A stretch of DNA of 64,000 nucleotides from Collimonas antrihumi (GCF_018304965.1 NZ_JAGQED010000024.1:1-64000); one strand, 5' to 3'; positions 20,788 through 31,209 are shown, counted from the first letter of the stretch. Program-made: numbers and translations. The notes: generated from the sequence alone by a model not told the origin.

Positions 20788-21636
20788 CTAGAAAGTCCGT
20801 ATATCCGGCTTGATATCCTGCAAAATCGTTGCAGCGATTTCTTCAATCGATTTCGTCGTCGACGACATCCAGCGAATCCCTTCGCGCCGCATGATCTTTT
20901 CCGCTTCATTCACTTCATAACGGCAATTTGCCAGCGCCGCATATTTACTGCCCGGACGACGCTCATTGCGGATTTCCGACAAACGGTCGGCGGCAATCGT
21001 CAGCCCGAAAATCTTTTGCTTGAACGGCAACAGGCCGCTTGGCAATTTGTCACGCTCGAAATCTTCCGGAATCAATGGGTAGTTGGCCGCTTTGACACCG
21101 AACTGCATCGCCAGGTAAAGACTGGTCGGGGTCTTGCCCGAACGCGATACGCCAACCAGGATGACGTCGGCATCGGCCAGGTTCTTGTGCGACTGGCCAT
21201 CGTCATGCGCCAGTGAAAAGTTGATCGCTTCGATCCGGTTCTTGTATTCGTCGGTGTTGGCGGTGTTATGGCTGCGGCCGATAGTGTGGGTCGATTTGAC
21301 CCCCAGTTCTTTTTCCAGAGGTTCGACAAAGGTCTGGATCAGATCCATGTGCATCGCCTTGGCGTGCTGGATGACTTTGGACAAGTCGGCTTTTACCAGC
21401 GTCGAAAAAACGATAGGCAATTTGCCGTCCGCGGCAAAAGCTTCGTTGATCTTGCGGGTTGCGTCGTATGCCTTGTCCAGGGTATCGATAAAGGGCAGGC
21501 GTACTTGTTTGAAGCGCAACTCGAACTGCGTCAGCACCGAGTGGCCGAAAGTCTCGGCGGTAATGCCGGTGCCGTCGGAAACAAAGAATACCGTGCGATT
21601 GGCAGGGACCAGTTGGACAGGAGCAGCATCTAGCAT
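20788..21636 (-). CDS. ppsR: PEP synthase regulatory kinase/pyrophosphorylase (PSRP)
   Basis: Bifunctional DUF299 enzyme that inactivates PEP synthase by ADP-dependent phosphorylation of a Thr and reactivates it by phosphorolysis. The 282-aa protein begins [19 protein letters not shown] and carries the P-loop [15 protein letters not shown] (about residues 155-170) followed by [11 protein letters not shown]. It is transcribed divergently from ppsA, its expected substrate, which supports the assignment. Confidence 0.95.
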   Translation of the reverse strand: MLDAAPVQLVPANRTVFFVSDGTGITAETFGHSVLTQFELRFKQVRLPFIDTLDKAYDATRKINEAFAADGKLPIVFSTLVKADLSKVIQHAKAMHMDLIQTFVEPLEKELGVKSTHTIGRSHNTANTDEYKNRIEAINFSLAHDDGQSHKNLADADVILVGVSRSGKTPTSLYLAMQFGVKAANYPLIPEDFERDKLPSGLLPFKQKIFGLTIAADRLSEIRNERRPGSKYAALANCRYEVNEAEKIMRREGIRWMSSTTKSIEEIAATILQDIKPDIRTF

Positions 21637-21944
21637 GGTGTTATCAAAAAATTAAATAATTAAAATAAAGGAGCAAAAGCGAGGTGGCGCACTAAGGTGG
21701 AGTGCCAAAGTGGAACACAAGAACCTTGCGCGCGGCTATGCAGGTGCCCATAGCACCACAGAGCTTTTAACAGAGCGCCAACTCTGGCAAGAGTATCGCT
21801 TGTTTCCGTATACGCCTTTTAACGCCAAATTGGCATAAAATGGCAGCCAACTGAATATTTGAAGCTACCTGACGAAGAATAACAAAAAGCAAAGGGCGGC
21901 GATGGCAATTGTGAAGATTTCTTATCATCAAACTAGAGGTTGTT
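21637..21944. promoter_or_regulatory. Divergent ppsR-ppsA regulatory region
   Basis: A 308-bp gap from which both genes are read outward. It contains three roughly 13-bp related units (AGGTGGCGCACTA, AGGTGGAGTGCCA, AAGTGGAACACAA at 21,682-21,720). A possible -35 TTGGCA near 21,830 precedes ppsA, but I see no confident -10. No gene of its own is supported. Confidence 0.4.
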
Positions 21945-24371
21945 ATGTCCAATGCAATACAGATGGGTGCTACCCAGGGGGCGGCTTACGTCATCTCCTT
22001 TGAAAATCTGCGAATGACGGATGTCGATTCCGTCGGCGGCAAAAATGCATCACTGGGTGAAATGATCAGCCAGCTGGCCGGCGCCGGAGTACGGGTGCCG
22101 GGCGGCTTTGCTACAACTGCGCAAGCGTTTCGCGATTTCCTGTCGCACAGCGCCGATGGCGGCCCGGCCCTGGCCGACCGGATTGCCGATCGTCTGGCAA
22201 CCCTGAACGTTGAAGACGTACGGGCACTGGCGCAAGCCGGCGCCGAGATCCGTCAATGGATTGTGGAAACACCGTTCCAGCCGCGTCTGGAGCAGGAAAT
22301 CCACGCCTTCTACAAACGCCTGGTTGAAGATTCTTCCAGCGAGATGTCGTTCGCCGTGCGTTCCTCGGCTACGGCTGAAGATTTGCCGGATGCGTCATTC
22401 GCCGGCCAACAGGAAACCTTCCTCAACGTGGTCGGCATCGACAACGTGCTGGAAGCCATGAAACACGTGTTCGCGTCGTTGTATAACGACCGCGCCATCT
22501 CTTATCGCGTGCACAAAGGCTTTACCCACGCCGAAGTGGCATTGTCGGCCGGCGTCCAGCGCATGGTCCGTTCCGATGTCGGCGCCGCCGGCGTCATGTT
22601 TACGCTGGATACCGAATCCGGCTTCCAGGATGTGGTCTTCATCACGTCCAGCTACGGCTTGGGCGAAACAGTGGTGCAGGGCGCGGTCAATCCGGACGAA
22701 TTCTATGTCCACAAGCCGATGCTGGAACAAGGCAAGCTGCCTATCATCCGCCGCAATATCGGCTCCAAGCTGATCAAGATGGAATTCACCGGCGAAGCCA
22801 AGGCTGGCCGTTCGGTCAAGACTGTCGACGTCCCTATCGAGCTGCGCAACCGCTATTCGCTCAACGATACCGAAATCGTCGAGCTGGCCAAATACGCCAC
22901 CATCATCGAGAAACATTACGAGCGCCCGATGGATATCGAGTGGGGCAAAGACGGCCGCGACGGTAAGTTGTACATTTTGCAAGCGCGTCCGGAAACCGTT
23001 AAATCGCAGGAAAAATCGACTGACGCTCAGCAACGTTTCAAACTCAAGGGTATCGGCAATGTGTTGACCCATGGCCGCGCCATCGGTCAGAAAATCGGCG
23101 CCGGCCGGGTCCGCGTGATTCATGACGCGTCCGAAATGGAAAGAGTGCAGCCGGGTGACGTGCTGGTGGCCGACATGACCGATCCTAACTGGGAACCGGT
23201 AATGAAGCGCGCTTCGGCGATCGTCACCAACCGTGGCGGCCGTACCTGCCACGCTGCGATCATTGCGCGCGAACTGGGCGTGCCGGCGGTAGTCGGTTGC
23301 GGTGATGCCACCGATGTGCTGAAAGACGGCACGCTGGTGACCGTATCCTGCGCCGAAGGCGACGAAGGCAAGATTTACGACGGCCTGCTGGAAACCGAAG
23401 TCACCGAAGTGGCGCGTGGCGAACTGCCTAAGCTGCCGTTGAAGATCATGATGAACGTCGGCAACCCGCAACTGGCATTCGATTTCCAGTCGATTCCAAA
23501 TGGCGGTGTCGGTCTGGCGCGTCTGGAATTCATCATCAACAACAATATCGGCGTACACCCGCGCGCGATCCTGGAATATCCGAACATCGATGCCGACCTG
23601 AAGAAGGCAGTAGAGTCGGTAGCCCGTGGCCATGCGTCGCCAAAGGCATTCTACGTCGACAAGCTGGCCGAAGGGATCGCCACCATCGCCGCCGCATTCT
23701 GGCCGAAAAAAGTGATCGTGCGCTTGTCCGACTTCAAGTCGAACGAGTACAAGAAGCTGATCGGCGGTTCGCGTTATGAGCCGGATGAAGAAAACCCGAT
23801 GCTGGGCTTCCGTGGCGCTGCCCGTTATCTGGCGAGCGACTTTGCCGAAGCATTCGAAATGGAATGCCAGGCGATGAAGCGCGTGCGTAACGACATGGGC
23901 TTGACCAACGTCGAGATCATGGTGCCTTTCGTGCGGACCCTGGGTCAGGCAGAGAAGGTCATCGGCCTGCTCGGCAAGAACGGCCTGGTACGCGGCGAAA
24001 ACGATTTACGCGTGATCATGATGTGCGAAGTGCCATCGAACGCGATCCTGGCTGAGCAATTCCTGGAACACTTCGACGGCTTCTCGATCGGCTCCAACGA
24101 TCTGACCCAGTTGACCCTCGGCCTGGACCGCGATTCCGGCATGGAGTTGCTGGCTGCCGATTTCGACGAGCGTGATCCGGCGATCCTGGCATTGCTGGAG
24201 AAGGTCATTGCGACTTGTATCGCCAAGGGCAAGTATGTCGGTATTTGCGGCCAGGGCCCGTCGGACCATCCGGATTTTGCCGAATGGCTGATGAAGCAAG
24301 GAATCGAATCGATTTCACTGAATCCTGATTCGGTGATCGATACCTGGCAGAAGCTGGCGGCTGCGCAATAA
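21945..24371 (+). CDS. ppsA: Phosphoenolpyruvate synthase
   Basis: Converts pyruvate and ATP to PEP, AMP and phosphate for gluconeogenesis. The 808-aa protein has the N-terminal ATP-grasp/PPDK domain ([34 protein letters not shown]). The swivelling phosphohistidine domain has [17 protein letters not shown], whose His is phosphorylated and whose preceding Thr is the PpsR target. The C-terminal TIM barrel has [20 protein letters not shown] and a catalytic Cys in [10 protein letters not shown] terminator follows 21 bp after the stop. Confidence 0.98.
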   Translation: MSNAIQMGATQGAAYVISFENLRMTDVDSVGGKNASLGEMISQLAGAGVRVPGGFATTAQAFRDFLSHSADGGPALADRIADRLATLNVEDVRALAQAGAEIRQWIVETPFQPRLEQEIHAFYKRLVEDSSSEMSFAVRSSATAEDLPDASFAGQQETFLNVVGIDNVLEAMKHVFASLYNDRAISYRVHKGFTHAEVALSAGVQRMVRSDVGAAGVMFTLDTESGFQDVVFITSSYGLGETVVQGAVNPDEFYVHKPMLEQGKLPIIRRNIGSKLIKMEFTGEAKAGRSVKTVDVPIELRNRYSLNDTEIVELAKYATIIEKHYERPMDIEWGKDGRDGKLYILQARPETVKSQEKSTDAQQRFKLKGIGNVLTHGRAIGQKIGAGRVRVIHDASEMERVQPGDVLVADMTDPNWEPVMKRASAIVTNRGGRTCHAAIIARELGVPAVVGCGDATDVLKDGTLVTVSCAEGDEGKIYDGLLETEVTEVARGELPKLPLKIMMNVGNPQLAFDFQSIPNGGVGLARLEFIINNNIGVHPRAILEYPNIDADLKKAVESVARGHASPKAFYVDKLAEGIATIAAAFWPKKVIVRLSDFKSNEYKKLIGGSRYEPDEENPMLGFRGAARYLASDFAEAFEMECQAMKRVRNDMGLTNVEIMVPFVRTLGQAEKVIGLLGKNGLVRGENDLRVIMMCEVPSNAILAEQFLEHFDGFSIGSNDLTQLTLGLDRDSGMELLAADFDERDPAILALLEKVIATCIAKGKYVGICGQGPSDHPDFAEWLMKQGIESISLNPDSVIDTWQKLAAAQ

Positions 24372-24392
24372 TCTGGTGATTCTGCGGCACTC

Positions 24393-24432
24393 AAAAATCC
24401 TCCCCCGTTTGTAATCAGGGGGAGGATTTTTT
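24393..24432 (+). terminator. Rho-independent terminator after ppsA
   Basis: A perfect AAATCCTCCCCC / GGGGGAGGATTT stem with an 11-nt loop, flanked by A on the left and T on the right, so it could work in both directions. The next gene's start region begins immediately after it. Confidence 0.9.
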
Positions 24433-24455
24433 ATTTGAGAGGTTGGATCAACGCT

Positions 24456-25352
24456 ATGCCTAACGTAACTGTAGCACTCGTTCGCGTGACGTTCGGACTT
24501 GCTATTGCAAGCATGACCCCGCTTGGTCACGCGCATGCCATCGCAGGTAACCGAATCTTTCCGGCTACTATGGCAGTCGACGATCCTGGCGTCGGCGACG
24601 AACTGGATTTTCAGTTCGGCCACGTCAGGATATCCAACGATGACGGCAACGCTGTCAGTGTGAATACCTGGTCGGCCAACTATTCCAAAACCATCACGCC
24701 GAACCTTGCGTTCAGCGTCGGCGACAATTACACCACCCAGCGCGTCACCGGCAATCCTGCCGTCAAGGGTTTCGATAATGCCGGACTCGGCATCAAGTAT
24801 CTGGTGTACGTTAATCCCGTACACGAATTCATGTTATCGGTCGGCGTCAATGGCGCCGTCGGCGGCAGCGGCAGCAAGGCCATCGGCAGCAGCTATTCGA
24901 CCTATACGCCAACGGTCTATGCAGGCAAAGGCTTTGGTGATCTGCCGGATGCGTTGGGCTGGCTCAAGCCATTCGCGATTACCGGCACAGTTGGCCAGCA
25001 ATACGCAAGCGACAGCAGTGTTTCGAATACCCTGAACTGGGGTATGACGCTACAATACAGCTTGTCGTATTTGCAATCGTTCGTCAAAAACGTCGGGTTG
25101 TCGAAGCCTTTCTCAAACCTGATTCCGGTAGTGGAGCTGGCGATGAGCACCTGCACCAGCGGCAGTTGCTCGGGCCGCACCACGGGTACTATCAACCCTG
25201 GGATCATCTGGGAATCGCGTACCGCCCAGATCGGACTGGAAATGCAAATCCCCGCCAATCGCGCCAGCGGCCGCGGCATCGGGGTGTTGCTGCAAACTCA
25301 CTTTTTCTTCGACGACATTTTCCCCAAGTCGATTGGGAAACCAATTTTTTAA
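24456..25352 (+). CDS. Predicted outer-membrane beta-barrel protein
   Basis: A 298-aa protein with an N-terminal signal-like segment (VALVRVTFGLAIASM, cleavage likely after GHAHA). The rest has alternating polar/aromatic strands typical of outer-membrane barrels or the MetA-pathway/transporter-like families, and it ends in Phe. No enzymatic motif is visible. A short disulfide-type loop CTSGSC lies near residue 232. TTG 24435 would give a 7-residue longer N-terminus. It lies 27 bp before copC, so a role connected to copper or the envelope is possible but not shown. Confidence 0.6.
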   Translation: MPNVTVALVRVTFGLAIASMTPLGHAHAIAGNRIFPATMAVDDPGVGDELDFQFGHVRISNDDGNAVSVNTWSANYSKTITPNLAFSVGDNYTTQRVTGNPAVKGFDNAGLGIKYLVYVNPVHEFMLSVGVNGAVGGSGSKAIGSSYSTYTPTVYAGKGFGDLPDALGWLKPFAITGTVGQQYASDSSVSNTLNWGMTLQYSLSYLQSFVKNVGLSKPFSNLIPVVELAMSTCTSGSCSGRTTGTINPGIIWESRTAQIGLEMQIPANRASGRGIGVLLQTHFFFDDIFPKSIGKPIF

Positions 25353-25379
25353 AAGCCCATATTTTTTAAAGCCCTTATT

Positions 25380-25772
25380 ATGCGTAAATCACTTTTTCAC
25401 GGCTCTGTCATCCATGCTTTTTTGCGTTTGTCCGTCATCGCCGGCGTACTCAGCTTAGGCAGCATCGGCCAGGCATGGGCACACGCACAGCCTGAAACGC
25501 AGACTCCCGTCGCCGGTGCGGTAGTGAGTGCGCCGCAGGAAGTCCGCATCACCTACAACGAAACACTCGAACCGGCATTTAGCAGCCTGGTCGTCAGCAA
25601 TGCGCAGGGCAAGCAAGTCAACGGCGCCAAAGCCGAGGTCGACACCACCACTCACAAGACCATGCGCGTAGCGCTGCCAACCCTGCCAGCTGGCGAATAT
25701 CAAGTGAAATGGATCGCAGTCGCAAGCGATGGCCATCGTACTCAGGGGAGCTATAAATTCACGGTGAAGTGA
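25380..25772 (+). CDS. copC: CopC-family periplasmic copper-binding protein
   Basis: Small periplasmic copper chaperone. The 130-aa precursor has a signal peptide ending ...GQAWA. The mature protein starts HAQPETQTPV, giving the conserved N-terminal His copper ligand. A second ligand His lies in ASDGHRTQGSYKF at the C-terminus, and the Ig-like cupredoxin fold motif RITYNETLEPAFS is present. No Met-rich Cu(I) loop is obvious. The stop overlaps the start of the CopD gene. Confidence 0.9.
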   Translation: MRKSLFHGSVIHAFLRLSVIAGVLSLGSIGQAWAHAQPETQTPVAGAVVSAPQEVRITYNETLEPAFSSLVVSNAQGKQVNGAKAEVDTTTHKTMRVALPTLPAGEYQVKWIAVASDGHRTQGSYKFTVK

Positions 25773-26641
25773 TGAGCCTGGCCGCCGGCTGGATGCAACC
25801 GCTATTTGCGGGATTGCTGAATATGGCGCTGGCAGCGGCCGTCGGCGTCGCCGTGCTGCAAGGGGGAGTGTCGTCGGCAGCTGCCTCGGTGCGACTCGCC
25901 GGCATTGCCCGGATGGCTTGCGTGTTTCTCGGCGTCGGACTCGCGGCCTACTTGTGCGCCGGCGCCGTTGCCATGACCGAAGCCAGTATCGTCGAGCTGC
26001 CTGCGGCTCTCTGGTTGGTACTTACGCAGTCACATTTTGGCGGCATGGTCTGGGTCGCGTTGATTGCGTGGATCATGTTGATGGTGTCCACGGCCAGCTT
26101 TGCATCGCCAGTTAGAAGCGCCCTGTTCGTGACTGGCCTGGTTGGATTCGCGCTGGCACGGGCAGCAACCGGGCACGCGGCAGATCAGGGCTTCGCCAGC
26201 TTTTCCGTATTGATACACACTGCACATGTGCTGGCAGCCACAGCCTGGGCTGGCTCAGTCGGAATCTGCGTGCTGCTGACATCTGACTGGTCCACCTGGC
26301 CGTTGCAGCAGCGCAGCGCATTGGCACATCGCGTATCGAAAATCGCTACGCTGGCGCTGCTGTTGGTGGTCGGTAGCGGTATGTTTAATGTGGCACGAAC
26401 GCTTGGGCATGCCAGCAATCCCTGGGCTTCAGCCTATGCCTGGATATTGCTGGCGAAACTTTGTGCAGTTGGCATTGCTGCCGGGCTAGGGGCACGAAAT
26501 CGCTGGCATTGGTTAGCACGGCTGGATCATGATCAGGCGGCCGGCGCCAACGGGTTCAGGCTGGTGTTGCTGGTTGAAGCTGTGGTGCTGTTGGTTGTGC
26601 TGGCATTAGCCGCCAAGTTGGGGACTACCATGCCGGCGTAG
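25772..26641 (+). CDS. copD: CopD-family copper resistance membrane protein
   Basis: Polytopic inner-membrane protein paired with CopC in copper uptake or homeostasis. ATG 25772 (289 aa) overlaps the copC TGA; the alternative GTG 25769 is less likely. Eight or so hydrophobic segments are visible, with His residues in [21 protein letters not shown], the CopD domain's characteristic membrane His pattern, and [13 protein letters not shown] downstream. Translational coupling to copC supports a CopC-CopD pair. Confidence 0.88.
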   Translation: MSLAAGWMQPLFAGLLNMALAAAVGVAVLQGGVSSAAASVRLAGIARMACVFLGVGLAAYLCAGAVAMTEASIVELPAALWLVLTQSHFGGMVWVALIAWIMLMVSTASFASPVRSALFVTGLVGFALARAATGHAADQGFASFSVLIHTAHVLAATAWAGSVGICVLLTSDWSTWPLQQRSALAHRVSKIATLALLLVVGSGMFNVARTLGHASNPWASAYAWILLAKLCAVGIAAGLGARNRWHWLARLDHDQAAGANGFRLVLLVEAVVLLVVLALAAKLGTTMPA

Positions 26642-26679
26642 GATGGAATACATTTCAATTCAACAAAGCGAGACTGGCG

Positions 26680-26949
26680 ATGGCTAAACGGCTGACGATA
26701 GAAGGACGAGTGCAGGGTGTCGGTTATCGCGCTGCCTTTGCCGACAAGGCGGTTGCCCTGGGCCTGTCGGGCTGGGTGCGCAATCTCCGGGATGGCTCAG
26801 TGGAAGCCTGCGTTCATGGCGAAGTGGCGGCGGTTGAGGCCATCATCCTTTGGGCACGGCAGGGGCCAGCCGCGGCCCGGGTACTTGATGTGACCATCGA
26901 AGACGTGGTAGAGCCGGCTCCTTCGGATGGGGCATTCAAGATTCGCTGA
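26680..26949 (+). CDS. acyP: Acylphosphatase
   Basis: Hydrolyses carboxyl-phosphate bonds. The 89-aa protein is a complete member: the phosphate-binding loop with catalytic Arg in [11 protein letters not shown], and the catalytic Asn in [13 protein letters not shown]. It ends in the usual ...FKIR strand. It stands alone, 38 bp after copD; no functional link is implied. Confidence 0.95.
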   Translation: MAKRLTIEGRVQGVGYRAAFADKAVALGLSGWVRNLRDGSVEACVHGEVAAVEAIILWARQGPAAARVLDVTIEDVVEPAPSDGAFKIR

Positions 26950-27034
26950 CGCGGTGAATCATTCAAATCAAGAACCGGGCCGCACGATCAGGCAGGCTGA
27001 GTCATTAGCCCAAGTATGGCTACGTTGTTGCTTT

Positions 27035-27325
27035 TCAATGAGCAGTGGGAACGATCGCGATTCTTACGCCGAGTGAGTTGATCAGTTTCGCGATGGTTTC
27101 AAAACGCGGCTTTGCACCCGGTGCGAGTGCCTTATACAAGCTCTCGCGGCCAAGTTTGGCATCCTTCGCAATTTGCGCTATCCCGCGTGCTTTCGCCACG
27201 TCACTTAGCGCAGCAATGAACACATCAGGATTGGCGTCCGCCAGTGCTTCTGTAAGATAGGCTGCGATGATCTCATCGCTGTCCAGAAATTCAGCCGCGT
27301 CAAATGGCGAAAATGTTTGTTTCAT
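27035..27325 (-). CDS. HI1420-type antitoxin with HTH
   Basis: A 96-aa putative antitoxin of the addiction-module family often annotated as HigA-like (COG3636). The N-terminal FDAAEFLDSDEIIAAYLTEAL is typical of the family. A helix-turn-helix follows (IAQIAKDAKLGRESLYKAL), probably binding its own promoter. It starts 3 bp after the toxin stop, so the order is toxin then antitoxin. Confidence 0.88.
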   Translation of the reverse strand: MKQTFSPFDAAEFLDSDEIIAAYLTEALADANPDVFIAALSDVAKARGIAQIAKDAKLGRESLYKALAPGAKPRFETIAKLINSLGVRIAIVPTAH

Positions 27326-27328
27326 GTT

Positions 27329-27625
27329 TCACTCCTTTAGTGATTTCGCCATTTGCCTGGCAAGCTTGATGTCCTTTTTCTGCGAGGATTTATCGCCGCC
27401 CACCAGCAGTAATATCAACGTTTTGCCGCGCCTGGTGAAATAGATGCGGTAACCTGGGCCGCAGTGAATGCGTAGTTCGCTAACGCCTTCGCCGACCGGT
27501 TCAACATCTCCAAGATTGCCGAGGCCGGCTGATCTGATGCGAGTCAGGATTTTAGCTTTACCTTGAACATCACGTAAATCAAGAAGCCAGTCTTTGAAGA
27601 CGTTCGAGAGCGAAATCTCAAGCAT
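27329..27625 (-). CDS. RelE/ParE-superfamily toxin (HI1419/HigB type)
   Basis: A 98-aa basic protein of the phage-derived Gp49-like/HI1419 killer family (COG3657). The region GDVEPVGEGVSELRIHCGPGYRIYF is the family core, followed by LILLLVGGDKSSQKKDIKLA. It probably cleaves mRNA on the ribosome, as characterised relatives do; this is inferred from the fold family. Together with the downstream HTH gene it forms a complete type II pair inserted in otherwise core sequence. Confidence 0.88.
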   Translation of the reverse strand: MLEISLSNVFKDWLLDLRDVQGKAKILTRIRSAGLGNLGDVEPVGEGVSELRIHCGPGYRIYFTRRGKTLILLLVGGDKSSQKKDIKLARQMAKSLKE

Positions 27626-27717
27626 GTCATGATTGTATCCAATCGGATACTTAAGTCAAGGATATTTCACTTTCTCGTGATCTTTGATGGTTGTCAAATT
27701 ATTACTTTTCCTTGACT

Positions 27718-29487
27718 CTATTTTGAGGTGATACTTAAAAAATCATTCAGTGCACCGGTCACGCGCTCAATCACCCCCTGCCAGTCCCCGGTCTGGTACT
27801 GCCTGAACAATCGCGCGCTCGGATACCAGGGACTGTCTTGGCGATCCAGCAACCAGCGCCAGTCAGGCGCCCACGGCAGCAGAATCCAGACTGGCGTGCC
27901 CAGAGCGCCGCTCAGATGGGCGACGGAGGTATCCACGCTGATCACCAGATCCAGGCTGGCGATGATGGCTGCCGTGTCGTCGAAATCTGCAATGTCATTT
28001 GCCACTTGCCTGAGCTTTGATGCTTGCAGCAAATATGCCTGATCCGTCTCCCTGATATCCTTTTGCACCAGAAAAAATTCCGCGCCGTCCAATTGCAGTA
28101 ACGGTGCAAATTCCTGCAGCGGCATGGAGCGCCGGTGATCGTTGGTATTGCCCGCATTGCCGGAACACGCAAGGCCGATTTTCAGTTTTCCGCTGGCGAA
28201 ATTCTGGCGGCTTTTCCAATTTTCCTTTTTCTTGCTATCGGCCTTGAAATAAAAGGGCGAGGCCGGAATGGTTGCCAAGTCGGTTTTGAATACCAGCGGC
28301 AGGCTCATCAACGGCGTTTGATAATCGACCAGTGGAATTTTTTCACCGATGGCGATGACCTTGAAATCCCCCATGGTCCGGGCGATTGTTTTCAGCGCGG
28401 GATCGACTTCCAGCACCACCTCAGCCCCTGACGCCGCGACCAGTGCGGCATAGCGGCAAAACTGGATAGTATCGCCCAGGCCCTGTTCCGACCAGAGCAA
28501 AATCCGCTTGCCGCTGATAGTTTGCTCGCCCAGCCACAATGGGATGTCGGTATGGCGCGGAAAGTCGGCATTACCTTTCTTCCACCGGTACTCGTAACTT
28601 TGCCAACCCGCTTCAAATTGCCCCAGCACCAGTTGCGACAGCGATTGATTCGAGAACACATCCGCGTAATCGGCGCGCAGGTCGAGAGCCCGCCGATAGC
28701 TGCCGAGTGCTTGCTCATGGCGTTTCATGCGGCTCAGGGTCAGACCGTGATCGCCCCAGGCTTCGGCATTGCCAGGAGCCAGCGCCAGCCCCATTTCATT
28801 GTCGATCAGAGATTCGGCATAGCGTTCCAGCTTATGCAGGATGACGGCGCGGTCCAGCAGGTAGGTGGCGGTTTTTGGCGCTATCGCCAAGGCGCGGTCA
28901 ATGCTGGTGAGCGCATCCGCATAGCGTTTCAGCTTATCCAGCGCCAGGCTCTTTTTATACCAGCTGTCGGCCGCTGCCGGCTGCAGCGATAGCGCCTTGT
29001 CAAAGCAAGCCACGGCCTCTTCAAAATGCCCCAGCTGGTACAAAATGCTGCCTTTGTGCGACCAGCCATCTGCGTACCCGGGCCATTCGGCCAGTGCCTG
29101 TTCGATGCAATCCAGCGCTTCCCGGTGGCGCTGCAAATTGATCAGGGCGGCAGTCTTGGCCAGCAGGATCTCCGGTTTGATATAACCCAGGGCAATAATT
29201 TTTTCATAGGCACGCAAAGCGGCCTCGAACTGACCCGATTCAAACTGTACCCGCGCAAGTTTGTAATGCAGCGATACGTTCTTGCCATCCAGCGCCAGGG
29301 CTTGCCGGAACAGCTGCGCAGCTTCGTCCCTTTGCCCGGTGGCGGCGCAGATTACGCCGAGAATATGCAAGGCATCGAAATTGTTCGGCTGGCTCTTCAA
29401 AATATCCTTGAGCGACCGTTCGGCGTGGCCGACATTTCCCTCTTGGAAATTCTTGTATGCTTGTTGGATAAGATTGATCGTGTTCAT
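27718..29487 (-). CDS. TPR protein with C-terminal glycosyltransferase-like domain
   Basis: A 589-aa protein. About eight tetratricopeptide repeats occupy residues 1-310, with repeated patterns such as AWGDHGLTLSRMKRHEQALGSYRRAL. The C-terminal part (about 330-580) includes RILLWSEQGLGDTIQFCRYA, KIGLACSGNAGNTNDHRRSM and VISVDTSVAHLSGALGTPVW. This pattern is shared with family 9-like glycosyltransferase domains (ADP-heptose transferase fold) in bacterial TPR proteins. The acceptor and donor are unknown. No signal peptide, so cytoplasmic. It stands alone. Confidence 0.8.
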   Translation of the reverse strand: MNTINLIQQAYKNFQEGNVGHAERSLKDILKSQPNNFDALHILGVICAATGQRDEAAQLFRQALALDGKNVSLHYKLARVQFESGQFEAALRAYEKIIALGYIKPEILLAKTAALINLQRHREALDCIEQALAEWPGYADGWSHKGSILYQLGHFEEAVACFDKALSLQPAAADSWYKKSLALDKLKRYADALTSIDRALAIAPKTATYLLDRAVILHKLERYAESLIDNEMGLALAPGNAEAWGDHGLTLSRMKRHEQALGSYRRALDLRADYADVFSNQSLSQLVLGQFEAGWQSYEYRWKKGNADFPRHTDIPLWLGEQTISGKRILLWSEQGLGDTIQFCRYAALVAASGAEVVLEVDPALKTIARTMGDFKVIAIGEKIPLVDYQTPLMSLPLVFKTDLATIPASPFYFKADSKKKENWKSRQNFASGKLKIGLACSGNAGNTNDHRRSMPLQEFAPLLQLDGAEFFLVQKDIRETDQAYLLQASKLRQVANDIADFDDTAAIIASLDLVISVDTSVAHLSGALGTPVWILLPWAPDWRWLLDRQDSPWYPSARLFRQYQTGDWQGVIERVTGALNDFLSITSK

Positions 29488-29668
29488 GGTTGTCTGGCTG
29501 GAAGGGGTGCAATAGCCCGCAGCCTATGGAGAAGTGGGGAGGATAGCACTGGATTGAATCGGTTTCAGCAGTTGGCGCTTTGAACGCGAGTTAAATGAGA
29601 AGCAAGTTATTGCAACATCAGTTGTCAAATAGATTACACTAGGTGCTCTACATAACGGAGAATGGCAT

Positions 29669-30130
29669 ATGGCCGGATGGGTGATGTGGATGTTGGCAGC
29701 TGGCGTACTGGTGATGGCAGAGCTATTCACTACTACCTTGTACTTGTTGATGGTGGCGATTGGCCTCGCCGTCGGCAGTGTCGTCGCGCTGCTGGGCTTT
29801 GGCGTGGAATGGCAATTGCTGGCTGCTGCCGTGGTAGCTTTGGCCGCCACCTATGTGTTGCGACGGAGTAAGTTCGGCCGCCGCACGAGAGTCAAGGCTG
29901 AGCGCGATCCCAATGTCAATCTGGATATCGGCCAGTCGATCACGGTCGAACAGTGGCAGCACGATGCCGGTACCAATGGTGCGGGGGCATATACAGCGCG
30001 CGTCAAGTATCGCGGCGCGATGTGGGATGTCGAGCTGGCGCCGGCGGCAAATGCCGATGCCGGTCTGTTTTTTATTCACGAAATACGCGGCAGCCGGCTG
30101 ATTGTAGGTAACAGCCCGGATCAGCACTAG
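29669..30130 (+). CDS. NfeD-family membrane protein
   Basis: A 153-aa protein with three N-terminal hydrophobic segments (MWMLAAGVLVMAELFTTTLY; LLMVAIGLAVGSVVALLGFG; WQLLAAAVVALAATYVL) followed by a soluble OB-fold NfeD-C domain (about 90-150). The start is ATG 29669, 8 bases after GGAG; the nearer ATG at 29662 is out of frame. NfeD proteins form membrane microdomain complexes with SPFH proteins, and the next gene encodes one. Confidence 0.88.
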   Translation: MAGWVMWMLAAGVLVMAELFTTTLYLLMVAIGLAVGSVVALLGFGVEWQLLAAAVVALAATYVLRRSKFGRRTRVKAERDPNVNLDIGQSITVEQWQHDAGTNGAGAYTARVKYRGAMWDVELAPAANADAGLFFIHEIRGSRLIVGNSPDQH

Positions 30131-30212
30131 CACGTATCCTGTCTTTCGCTCTGCAGTAGTGTGGCGATCGATCCTGCTTCGACTCTATTATCAATTCATA
30201 AGGAAAAAAATC

Positions 30213-31130
30213 ATGTTTGGAAGCGTCTCGTTAATTTTGCTGGTGATTGTTGTCATATTTATAGCCAAGACGATCAAAGTGGTGCCGCAGCAGCATGCGT
30301 GGGTAGTCGAACGTCTCGGTAAATATCATGCAACCTTGGGGCCGGGGCTGAGCATTGTGGTGCCGTTCATCGATCGCGTCGCCTACAAGCACATCTTGAA
30401 AGAAATCCCGCTGGATGTGCCGCCGCAGGTTTGTATCACCCGCGATAACACGCAGTTGCAGGTGGACGGCATCTTGTATTTCCAGATTACCGATCCGATG
30501 CGCGCTTCCTACGGTTCCTCCAACTATATTGCCGCTATCACGCAGCTGGCGCAAACCACCTTGCGTTCCGTGATCGGCAAAATGGAACTCGACAAGACAT
30601 TTGAAGAGCGCGATCACATCAACACCACGATCGTCAACGCGATTGATGAATCAGCCGCGAATTGGGGCGTAAAGGTGCTGCGTTATGAAATCAAGGATCT
30701 GACGCCGCCTAAGGAAATCTTGCATGCGATGCAGGCGCAGATTACCGCCGAGCGTGAGAAGCGGGCGCTGATTGCTGCATCCGAAGGCCGCAAGCAGGAA
30801 CAGATCAATATTGCGACCGGTGAGCGTGAAGCGTCGATTGCCAAATCGGAAGGTGAGAAGCAGGCTTCCATCAACCGCGCCCAAGGCCAGGCTGCAGCGA
30901 TCCTGTCGATTGCCGAAGCCAGCGCCGAAGCGATCCGCAAGACTGCGGCTGCGATCCAGTCGCCAGGTGGCTCGGACGCTGTCAATCTGAAAGTGGCGGA
31001 GCAGTATGTGGCTGCTTTCGGCCAACTGGCGAAGACGAATAATTCGATTATCGTCCCGGCCAATATGGGCGATATCAGCGGCTTGATTGCCACTGCCTTG
31101 CAGGTGGTCAAGTCCCAGACCAAATCGTAA
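30213..31130 (+). CDS. SPFH/stomatin-like membrane protein
   Basis: A 305-aa stomatin/prohibitin-family protein (QmcA-like paraslipin). One N-terminal membrane anchor (SVSLILLVIVVIFIAKTI) is followed by the SPFH domain starting VVPQQHAWVVERLGKYHATL. A long Ala/Glu-rich coiled coil covers about 185-270, and a conserved C-terminal segment follows. ATG 30213 is preferred over upstream codons because AAGGA precedes it. It forms an operon with the NfeD gene. Likely role: organising membrane protein quality control. Confidence 0.9.
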   Translation: MFGSVSLILLVIVVIFIAKTIKVVPQQHAWVVERLGKYHATLGPGLSIVVPFIDRVAYKHILKEIPLDVPPQVCITRDNTQLQVDGILYFQITDPMRASYGSSNYIAAITQLAQTTLRSVIGKMELDKTFEERDHINTTIVNAIDESAANWGVKVLRYEIKDLTPPKEILHAMQAQITAEREKRALIAASEGRKQEQINIATGEREASIAKSEGEKQASINRAQGQAAAILSIAEASAEAIRKTAAAIQSPGGSDAVNLKVAEQYVAAFGQLAKTNNSIIVPANMGDISGLIATALQVVKSQTKS

Positions 31131-31144
31131 TACTGGTACAAAAA

Positions 31145-31187
31145 AAACGCGGCCCCGGCGAAATTCACATTTCGCCGGGGCCGTTTT
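31145..31187. terminator. Bidirectional terminator between the SPFH gene and smpB
   Basis: A perfect 14-bp stem (CGGCCCCGGCGAAA at 31,150-31,163 and its complement at 31,170-31,183) with a 6-nt loop, preceded by a run of A and followed by T. It serves the convergent genes on both sides. Confidence 0.93.
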
Positions 31188-31209
31188 CTATTGTGTCTGA
31201 CTTAACGGA

